DNA from: a virus | IMG/VR virus record: IMGVR_UViG_3300009502_000026 | Location: 30,091 to 94,090 of that record | Direction: 5' to 3' (one strand) | Length of the DNA stretch: 64,000 nucleotides | In this document: positions 58,207-64,000 of the stretch, piece by piece | How positions within the stretch are numbered: the stretch's first letter is position 1 | Layout of the letters: each line of letters opens with the position of its first letter | Notes under the pieces: generated by a model | What the model saw: only the letters and a program-made list of their open reading frames with translations | The model's database searches: none | Told to the model about the DNA's origin: nothing | Translations under genes and position numbers: made by a program

Positions 58207-59387
58207 GCTGGAACCTCTTCCACTACTGTCCAGTACACCGCTGTACTTTGTGGAGCCGAGAACTCAATCCTGAACCCTGTTGTGGTCTTGTTGACCACCC
58301 GAATTCCAACTGAGGAGAATATGTCACAGTCCAAGGAAACTTGATAGTTGGTGCTGGTCTTAGGGACTGCAAAAGTAACATCTCTATGGTCTACGGCTGC
58401 GAAAGTCACATTACCTGTCAGTAGAGGAGTAGTTAGTGTGCCACTACCAGCTACGGAACCAAAGGAACTTCCCCGTGCTGTCACGGACGTAGTGCCATTA
58501 ATGTTCAAAGCACCGGAGACAACGGAACTGTCAACCTTGGCAGAACAGTTACCATACAAAGCCAGGGAAACCACCGAAGGGCATCCATTGACCGTGAGGC
58601 TTCCCACGTTTGCAAGCGTGGACTGTAGTGCCCCCGTCACCGGGCAGTTGGTGACTACATAGGATGAAGTGACATCTGAAGGTACTACCCCAGTGTTGTC
58701 ATAGTCCATCTGTGTCGGAGGAAGCCGACAACCATCCAGGACAATACGAGCACACTGGGATGCCAAGATTGTTGCAGAAACATGACCTTGGGACAAGTCA
58801 CAATTTCGCATCGTGAGGTAGTTGATTGCTACCCCTCGAAGGGCATAACCTCCCGCAGCCGCTACCAATGAGCAATTCTCAAAGAGAATCCCATCCAGAC
58901 CCATCTGGGAACTAGCACTTCCAATGAAGTCAACACAAGGTCTGTTACCAAACGCATTTTCGACCCTGACACCTGACATCTGGAAGAACCTGGGTGTAGT
59001 CAGCACCCCTGCCTGGATTACCACAGTAGGCCCATCAGCCGGGGCTGAAAGGGTAGGCATCCCCAAACCAAGAATGGTAATACCATCCTTGTTGATAGTC
59101 AGAGTCTCACTATATGTACCAGGGAACACCAAAACTACTGAGTAGCCAGAGGCAGCATTGATAGCAGCCTGAATGGTGTGGTACTTAGCACCTGTCCCGG
59201 TCTTCCCCACAACCAAGACACCTGAAACAGTGGACAGGTTAGCAAGGTCTGAAAGAAGGAGTCCAGAAGGATTGGGTACGTCCATGAACTTCAGACCCCC
59301 AGTAGTAGGGTCACGGGTCACCAAGAGGGTCTGACCCGAACCCGGTTCTATCTGGAGAGCATCTACTTTGAAGGGTGCCTGAGTCAC
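58203..59387 (-). CDS. right-handed beta-helix (pectin-lyase-like) tail protein
   Basis: 394 aa. KYHTIQAAINAASGYSVVLV followed by PGTYSETLTINKDGITILGL is the usual opening of pectin-lyase-like helices in phage spikes and fibres; repeated strands such as LDGILFENCSLVAAAGGYAL and LTMRNCDLSQGHVSATILAS continue it. The last ~65 residues (FAVPKTSTNYQVSLDCDIFS ... GFRIEFSAPQSTAVYWTVVE) match the C-terminus of 60560-60985, so a common small beta domain caps both. Receptor or polysaccharide binding is likely; a depolymerase would need catalytic acids that I did not locate. Confidence 0.75.
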   Translation of the reverse strand: MTQAPFKVDALQIEPGSGQTLLVTRDPTTGGLKFMDVPNPSGLLLSDLANLSTVSGVLVVGKTGTGAKYHTIQAAINAASGYSVVLVFPGTYSETLTINKDGITILGLGMPTLSAPADGPTVVIQAGVLTTPRFFQMSGVRVENAFGNRPCVDFIGSASSQMGLDGILFENCSLVAAAGGYALRGVAINYLTMRNCDLSQGHVSATILASQCARIVLDGCRLPPTQMDYDNTGVVPSDVTSSYVVTNCPVTGALQSTLANVGSLTVNGCPSVVSLALYGNCSAKVDSSVVSGALNINGTTSVTARGSSFGSVAGSGTLTTPLLTGNVTFAAVDHRDVTFAVPKTSTNYQVSLDCDIFSSVGIRVVNKTTTGFRIEFSAPQSTAVYWTVVEEVPA

Positions 59388-59396
59388 TGAAGTCTC

Positions 59397-60551
59397 CTAG
59401 TCCATCGCACAGTACTGATGGAACTTGATACCCAGAGCCATCATATCTCGAACAATCTGGCTGAAAGTCATCTTCTCAATAGCCTGAATGTTATCTCTTA
59501 CCCAACGGTAGAATACAGGAATATCCCTCTTCCCACCTTTTGCAGCAGGAATACAGGTTGGGAGGTTGTTCTGGTCATACTTATCCCGAATCACAAAGTC
59601 ATTGAGGTCTACTTCCAGGTGGAACTCCCAGGTATCCACCACGATAGCTTTGAAACCCATCGGGAGGACATCAACCCCACGAAGTAGAGAGACTTCCAGC
59701 TTGGGGCCTCTATCCTGATCAGCCAGATCCTTGGCTTGCTTCAAAGCAGCATCAAAGTAGAGACTCTCTCCCAGGATGTCAGACACAAACTTCAAGAAAC
59801 CCGGGTGCTGGTCTGCCCCGGTCCTGTCCAGGTCATACAGGGAGAACTGCCGTACCTTCTTCCCCCGCTTCCCAGCATCCGTCATGTCCGTGACCCGAAT
59901 CGTAGGTCGGAAGCGTTGAACCTGAAGCATGGTCTTGTCCAGGTTCACAGTATCTCCAACAGACAGGGTCTTGGAGATAGTCATACCCCGAACATCTTCA
60001 TCACTCGGCCATGCAGAGGACTCTCCTGGAGTCTCCTTCCCATGCCATTTGCCGGGAAAAGGTATAAGGTCTCCAGCTTCCTTCAAGATTGGGAGAAGAT
60101 GTGGCCGAAGGGAGGGTTCAGCATGAGCTAGCCGAATCAACTTAGATCGGAGTTTAGACTCACTAGCGTAGACAGAGAATTCAAACCCTGGGTGCTTATC
60201 TAAGGCCGCTGCCACATATCGCATCTCAGCTAGTGTCCAGGGCTTACCTACAGGGGAGACTGAACCCTTATCAAAATACACCAGAACTTCTGCCCCATCA
60301 ACCATCCATTCAGAGTCATTGGCAGAAATAACATCCCATTTTGCCTGTGCATTAGACCAATGGAAACTGAAACCTCGGTTGGACCCTTGAGGACGCCTAA
60401 CGGTCATACCCCCAAGAGAAAGGATTCTCCCCATTGCTTTGTTGACCAATCGAGTCAGCAATTTGATACCCCCACCGGATTTGACAAGGATGTATCCTTT
60501 TCCGGGAGGTACCTCGAAATTGAGATCAACGTGTTCTATTGTGTTATCCAT
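59397..60551 (-). CDS. two-part protein with an internal targeting module
   Basis: 384 aa from ATG 60551 (GAGGTC just before; a TTG at 60563 is open). Residues ~1-130 form one domain (LNFEVPPGKGYILVKSGG, FSFHWSNAQAKWDVIS, AEVLVYFDKGSVSPVG). Residues ~134-159 are the module KLRSKLIRLAHAEPSLRPHL followed by LPILKEA, a very clean copy, in the middle of the chain. The C-terminal ~220 residues (SVGDTVNLDKTMLQVQRFRP, FRPTIRVTDM, DIPVFYRWVRDN) are a second domain. So the module begins a second unit within one chain, as in 25642-27384, which argues for proteolytic separation. Confidence 0.72.
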   Translation of the reverse strand: MDNTIEHVDLNFEVPPGKGYILVKSGGGIKLLTRLVNKAMGRILSLGGMTVRRPQGSNRGFSFHWSNAQAKWDVISANDSEWMVDGAEVLVYFDKGSVSPVGKPWTLAEMRYVAAALDKHPGFEFSVYASESKLRSKLIRLAHAEPSLRPHLLPILKEAGDLIPFPGKWHGKETPGESSAWPSDEDVRGMTISKTLSVGDTVNLDKTMLQVQRFRPTIRVTDMTDAGKRGKKVRQFSLYDLDRTGADQHPGFLKFVSDILGESLYFDAALKQAKDLADQDRGPKLEVSLLRGVDVLPMGFKAIVVDTWEFHLEVDLNDFVIRDKYDQNNLPTCIPAAKGGKRDIPVFYRWVRDNIQAIEKMTFSQIVRDMMALGIKFHQYCAMD

Positions 60552-60559
60552 AGTTGACC

Positions 60560-60985
60560 TCAAACAAGAACATCGTAACCAATTGTGCCCGTAAAGGTGA
60601 CACCAGTCTCAACCGTGAAACCACCCACTGTTTTACTGGTCACCCGAACTGGAATGAAGTCAGGAACCGAGAATACCACCCTATAAGTAGTCCCAGCCAT
60701 AGGAGTAGAGAAGGTCACTGACTTACTGGTTTCGGCTACAAATGAGAGGTTTCCATTGACAACACTGGACCCCATGAGATTCCTCACCTGGATAATTGCC
60801 GCAGCAATATCATCCGTAACAGATTGTGGGATCGAAGTGTTGGAGTCTACCAACTTCCCCGCAGGGCTCTGGATGTCCCGTACTGAGACTTGCCCAGCCT
60901 GATCCATCCCGACAATGAAGTAGTAGGACAAACCGCCACTACTGGACTGATAGGTAAACTCGGACTTGAGCCGAATGAGAGCCAT
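60560..60985 (-). CDS. small beta-rich structural protein
   Basis: 141 aa. The C-terminal ~65 residues (FSTPMAGTTYRVVFSVPDFI, then RVTSKTVGGFTVETGVTF) correspond to the end domain of the beta-helix protein 58203-59387. The N-terminal half (FTYQSSSGGLSYYFIVGMDQ) is also beta-prone. Probably a minor tail or fibre-tip protein. Eight bases upstream of the targeting-module gene 59397-60551. Confidence 0.62.
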   Translation of the reverse strand: MALIRLKSEFTYQSSSGGLSYYFIVGMDQAGQVSVRDIQSPAGKLVDSNTSIPQSVTDDIAAAIIQVRNLMGSSVVNGNLSFVAETSKSVTFSTPMAGTTYRVVFSVPDFIPVRVTSKTVGGFTVETGVTFTGTIGYDVLV

Positions 60986-60986
60986 A

Positions 60987-61382
60987 TTACCAGACTCCTC
61001 CAGTCGTCTCGTATCCTCTGTCTTCCAGCCACTTAGTCAAAGACCGGATACCATCAGCATCCGAAGACCAGTACTCCAGGAACCCTGACTCGCACCCCTC
61101 CTTGAGTCCTAAGTCTGGGATTACCGTCAGACTAGCTATTCGAACCTTGCCATCTCTCCAGGAACGGAGAAGAGAGGGTAAGTTACGAATTTCTCCTCTG
61201 GGTCCAGGGAATGCAGTCACCCTGTACTCAACTCGGGAGTGCTCCTTCAACCATGACTCGGCAATTTTCCGAGCCATTGCTACTTTCTTGTGTGAATGCA
61301 AGATGAGATTCCTCGACTTCCCTATTGGATAAGGAATCCATCGTATCGGAACTTTTGAGAGGTTCAGTCCAGGACGCAGCAT
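60987..61382 (-). CDS. uncharacterised small protein
   Basis: 131 aa, basic N-terminal half (HKKVAMARKIAESWLKEHSR), then a central beta section (VEYRVTAFPGPRGEIRNLPS) and a helical end (IRSLTKWLEDRGYETTGG). No recognised family. Its start overlaps the sigma-like gene's stop (61364) by 19 bases. This makes it the last gene of the regulatory cluster read from the right. Confidence 0.55.
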   Translation of the reverse strand: MLRPGLNLSKVPIRWIPYPIGKSRNLILHSHKKVAMARKIAESWLKEHSRVEYRVTAFPGPRGEIRNLPSLLRSWRDGKVRIASLTVIPDLGLKEGCESGFLEYWSSDADGIRSLTKWLEDRGYETTGGVW

Positions 61383-61957
61383 ACCCGGGTAGGCTTACGG
61401 ACCTCCCGGAGTACATTCAGGTTTTCAGCAATCAAAGAGAACAGGACAGCGTAGTTTGCCATCGGAGGGCACAACTCCATCCTATTGATGGACCGAACGA
61501 AACGATGCCGAACAAACCCCTGGGTCACACCCAGACGTTTGGCTACCTCACTCTGACAGGTAGTGTCAAACATCAGCATGAGGATCTCAACATCAATAGG
61601 ATCGGATAGAAACCCAGCAATGTCTTTCCTCATTGCCACAATATCAACGAAAGGCATATCCAGGAGAAACTTGATTCGGGTTGCTGCACGTTGCAGCCGA
61701 TAGCATACGGTAGGTTGTGATACCCCGAAGATAGTGGCTATATCTATCTGTTTCAACTGCCTGAAGAAGTAGAGATCAATGAAGTCTGCCTCTACCGGAG
61801 GTAAGGCATCCATGATTTCTCTGATCTTGTCAATGATCTTCAGGCTGTCTTCATCAGGGTCAGTGAAAATCGAACCCAAGAAGGCTAGACCATCTTCCTC
61901 AGAAAACTTGGTAGCAATATCACCGGGGTCCATACTCTGTTGCCCTACCCACGTCAT
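61364..61957 (-). CDS. sigma-factor-like protein with two HTH segments
   Basis: 197 aa. DALPPVEADFIDLYFFRQLK is followed by QIDIATIFGVSQPTVCYRLQ (helix-turn-helix like region 4 of sigma70-type proteins, residues ~70-90) and, ~65 residues later, QSEVAKRLGVTQGFVRHRFV (second HTH). The pattern of E..F..LYF.....D/IA..F.VSQPTV.YRL is the ECF/sigma-70 region-4 style. No obvious region 2. It could be a phage sigma factor or co-activator for late genes. The 4-base overlap with the NusG-like gene indicates coupled translation. Confidence 0.7.
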   Translation of the reverse strand: MTWVGQQSMDPGDIATKFSEEDGLAFLGSIFTDPDEDSLKIIDKIREIMDALPPVEADFIDLYFFRQLKQIDIATIFGVSQPTVCYRLQRAATRIKFLLDMPFVDIVAMRKDIAGFLSDPIDVEILMLMFDTTCQSEVAKRLGVTQGFVRHRFVRSINRMELCPPMANYAVLFSLIAENLNVLREVRKPTRVCCVLD

Positions 61958-62532
61958 AGTTCCTCCACGTCAGGTGAGGACGGAGGCCCTTCAGGTTCAC
62001 CGGGTACCCCTAGCATACTACGGGCAACCAGAGTAACGATATCTATGGACCTCAACTTGATCCTAACAGCTATCTGACCATCGTTCAAGAGTTCTACGAT
62101 CTCCCCTTCCATTTTTGAGTACTTCCCACTGACGATTTTGACAGTTTCCCCTGTAGTTACGTCAGAGTACACCATGTCCCGAAACTTTCGAATCATGGAC
62201 TTGATCCGAGAGTCCGGGATGACGGACAGCACTCGCATCCCTTTGGGTCCTGTCATGGACAAGACCCTCTTGATGTGATGCTTTCCTTCGGCTGCGAAGT
62301 ACTGGGCATCGGGGAGACCCGACGCTACGAAGGCGTACCCCTCGATCAATTGAATGACCGCTGGATGCCTTTCATTCTTACTTTGGGTGATGGAAGGGAC
62401 GAAGATGAGATGACCACGGGGTAACCGAAGTTCCCGAGATAGAGCTTCTGCTAAATTACCCTCTATAGCTTTTTGCTCCCCAGCATGAGTGAGTTCAAGT
62501 ACCACCCACGTTATCTCGTCCCGACTGTCCAT
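61954..62532 (-). CDS. NusG/KOW-domain transcription factor
   Basis: 192 aa. The N-terminal ~110 residues fit a NusG N-terminal (NGN) layout (TWVVLELTHAGEQKAIEGNL, GYAFVASGLPDAQYFAAEGK, VLSVIPDSRIKSMIR). Residues ~128-155 are a KOW motif (GETVKIVSGKYSKMEGEIVE). NusG-like factors bind RNA polymerase and control pausing, termination and antitermination. Overlaps dnaX by 38 bases and the sigma-like gene by 4, so all three are one transcription-replication cassette. The usual NGN motif is weak, so RfaH-like specialisation is possible. Confidence 0.72.
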   Translation of the reverse strand: MDSRDEITWVVLELTHAGEQKAIEGNLAEALSRELRLPRGHLIFVPSITQSKNERHPAVIQLIEGYAFVASGLPDAQYFAAEGKHHIKRVLSMTGPKGMRVLSVIPDSRIKSMIRKFRDMVYSDVTTGETVKIVSGKYSKMEGEIVELLNDGQIAVRIKLRSIDIVTLVARSMLGVPGEPEGPPSSPDVEEL

Positions 62533-63853
62533 CAGACCCGCTTGCCCCCTTCAGTTCCCCAACTCGTTCCCGTACAAGCCTGAAGAATGCCATGGAGTCA
62601 AGAAGCTTAACAGGCTTGGGGGCTGTTGAAGCCTCCCGTTGAGTCTTATTGACTGCATTAGGGTTGATGAAAACTCCATCCTCTACCCTCGGCTTGGCAT
62701 CCTCGGAAACACTACCCGTTGAAGAGGGCTCTGAATCTGAATCTTGTGTTATTGTACCCGCAACCTGAACAACCTGGACCGTCTTGGGGGTCGTCATGTC
62801 TACATGCAACTGAGCGAAATCGCAAAGGAGCATGGAAGAGGTAGGGCGTGTAGGTCTATTGGAAAACTTTTCCACAAAAGTCAAGAGCCAATCGCCCTTT
62901 TCTTCTGCAAGTGTCTTGAGTTCCCCAGCATCCACGAAAACTGGAGGCTTCCCGACCCCCAGACTCAACCTGTAAGACAACATACAAAGGCCAATTGCCC
63001 TCTCATACAAGGTAGCTGGAGACATCCGGTTCAAGAGCTCTGTGATTTTCGTGAGGAAAACGGACTTATCCTTACCGATTGCCCTCAAACAAGCGAGGAT
63101 ATCCTTACCTGCATCCAGGTTCAGGTAAGAGACCATGGTATCCCTGTTCACAGGGCCTAGCAGGGAAATGCCCTCAATAGCCTTCAAACAATCCCGAACG
63201 TGGCACTCCAGGACTTCAGCGATGAGGGGGAGTACCTCTTTCTCATAAGGTATCCCTTCCTTGTCACACACTCTGGAAAGCAACCCACCTATCTGATCCG
63301 GTGTTGCAGGTTGGACCACAAAACCTGGGGCACACCTGGAGAGGACCGTTGCCCTCATCTTCCCAGGTTCAGTTGTACAGAAGATACATACCAGTATTTT
63401 GTCTTCAGAACCCGGAGCACAATCCTCCATAGGCTTCAGGATTGAGTCCAGGGCATCCTTGGAAAGCTGATGACTCTCGTCAAAGATGTAAATCCTACGC
63501 TTACCTGAGAAAGTTGAGTATTGAAGTTCCTCAACAATCTTCCTCATCGAATCTTTTCCAGAATTGGTAGCAGCATCTACCTCTGTGAGATTCTCCGAAG
63601 AACCTTCCTCCAAGATGGACTTACAGGACTGGCACTTGTCACAGGGGTTCCCATCTACTGGGCTTTCACACAGGAGGGCCCTGGCTAGGATACGTCCAAG
63701 GGTGGTCTTACCGGACCCGTAGGGCCCTGCGAACAAGTAGGATTGATGTGCCCCCTTGCCCGTATGCACGAACTGACGGAGCACCCTGATCGTGCCCTCT
63801 TGTCCGAGCACGTCATCGTAGATTCTAGGACGGTAGGTTGTGTCTAGGGACAT
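62495..63853 (-). CDS. dnaX: DNA polymerase III gamma/tau clamp-loader subunit
   Basis: 452 aa. AAA+ features: Walker A GPYGSGKTT (43-51), a four-Cys zinc motif C62...C71DKC74QSC77 typical of DnaX, Walker B DESH (125-128), sensor 1 near CTTEPGKM and the SRC arginine finger VLSRCAPGF (172-174). The C-terminal ~110 residues are less conserved, between the short gamma form and tau. It loads the sliding clamp. GGGGTAAGTACCTC stands before the ATG. That a phage carries a bacterial DnaX points to a large genome with an autonomous replisome. Confidence 0.88.
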   Translation of the reverse strand: MSLDTTYRPRIYDDVLGQEGTIRVLRQFVHTGKGAHQSYLFAGPYGSGKTTLGRILARALLCESPVDGNPCDKCQSCKSILEEGSSENLTEVDAATNSGKDSMRKIVEELQYSTFSGKRRIYIFDESHQLSKDALDSILKPMEDCAPGSEDKILVCIFCTTEPGKMRATVLSRCAPGFVVQPATPDQIGGLLSRVCDKEGIPYEKEVLPLIAEVLECHVRDCLKAIEGISLLGPVNRDTMVSYLNLDAGKDILACLRAIGKDKSVFLTKITELLNRMSPATLYERAIGLCMLSYRLSLGVGKPPVFVDAGELKTLAEEKGDWLLTFVEKFSNRPTRPTSSMLLCDFAQLHVDMTTPKTVQVVQVAGTITQDSDSEPSSTGSVSEDAKPRVEDGVFINPNAVNKTQREASTAPKPVKLLDSMAFFRLVRERVGELKGASGSDGQSGRDNVGGT

Positions 63854-63877
63854 GAGGTACTTACCCCATGCTACCGT

Positions 63878-64000
63878 TCAACGGGGTAAACGCCGACGGA
63901 TGACTTCTTCTAGTTCAGTGGCAGGCCCAGGCATGGATGGAGAAAGCAACTCAAACCTGGGGACTTCAGTGCCATCAGGAAGAGACACTCTCTCAATGAA
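63878..64000 (-). CDS. unknown protein, C-terminal end (runs off window)
   Basis: The last 40 codons of a minus-strand gene, read directly: the visible stretch ERVSLPDGTEVPRFELLSPS is followed by MPGPATELEEVIRRRLPR and a TGA (63878-63880). No motif is identifiable. Located 24 bases upstream of the dnaX start. Confidence 0.65.
   Translation of the reverse strand, partial: FIERVSLPDGTEVPRFELLSPSMPGPATELEEVIRRRLPR

Noticed and set aside
58203-59387. Depolymerase (lyase) assignment for the beta-helix protein
   Set aside because: The fold is recognisable but I could not locate a convincing catalytic acid pair, so only a structural call is made.

Overview
This window is a contiguous piece of a large tailed dsDNA bacteriophage genome (Caudoviricetes). 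It is very gene-dense. Almost every gene is on the minus strand, and five genes are on the plus strand (360-785, 832-1617, 22885-23445, 32328-32888, plus short divergent leaders). The phage assignment rests on a recognisable head-morphogenesis block of TerL, portal, prohead protease, scaffold and HK97-type major capsid protein, and on a long block of collagen-like and beta-rich adhesion proteins. The phage also carries its own NAD-dependent DNA ligase, clamp loader, NusG-like and sigma-like proteins, which points to a large phage. The host is probably Gram-negative: there is one lipobox lipoprotein and a textbook sigma70-like promoter. No tail sheath, tail tube or tape-measure gene and no tRNA was found.

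Layout read in the direction of minus-strand transcription (high to low coordinate). 64000-61364: end of an unknown gene, dnaX, a NusG-like KOW protein and a sigma-like double-HTH protein, in overlapping frames. 61382-53870: virion-associated proteins, including a beta-helix protein and several with a conserved targeting peptide. 53848-46156: TerL (intein in the P-loop) and portal (intein). 46114-39873: a 309-aa protein, a 1345-aa multidomain protein (2H phosphoesterase + topoisomerase IB + zincin), and small virion proteins. 39868-33857: prohead protease (intein), EF-hand scaffold, putative decoration protein and major capsid protein. 33746-21077: a Dam-type methylase, two zincins, a Dps-fusion polyprotein and other internal virion proteins. 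21070-4720: a fibre/adhesin array with six paralogous ~340-aa proteins and four collagen-like proteins sharing interchangeable end domains. 4701-2445: a structural gene broken in two by a split intein with an endonuclease gene between the halves. 2384-1: a second DNA methylase, two plus-strand targeting-peptide proteins and the start of ligA.

Three features stand out. (1) A fractured gene: N-extein + 30-aa IntN, then a TnsA-like nuclease, then IntC + C-extein. Together with three full inteins in TerL, portal and protease, this puts four inteins in one morphogenesis region. (2) A ~26-residue module (consensus LRSKLIRLAHxxPELRPHLLPLLKEA) occurs nine times in eight otherwise unrelated proteins, usually at the N-terminus but also internally. 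I infer that it is a capsid-targeting and processing signal for proteins packed with the DNA. (3) The inferred cargo includes enzymes: a Dps domain with an intact ferroxidase centre spacing, a topoisomerase IB with all five catalytic residues, a 2H phosphoesterase and three HExxH metallopeptidase-like domains.
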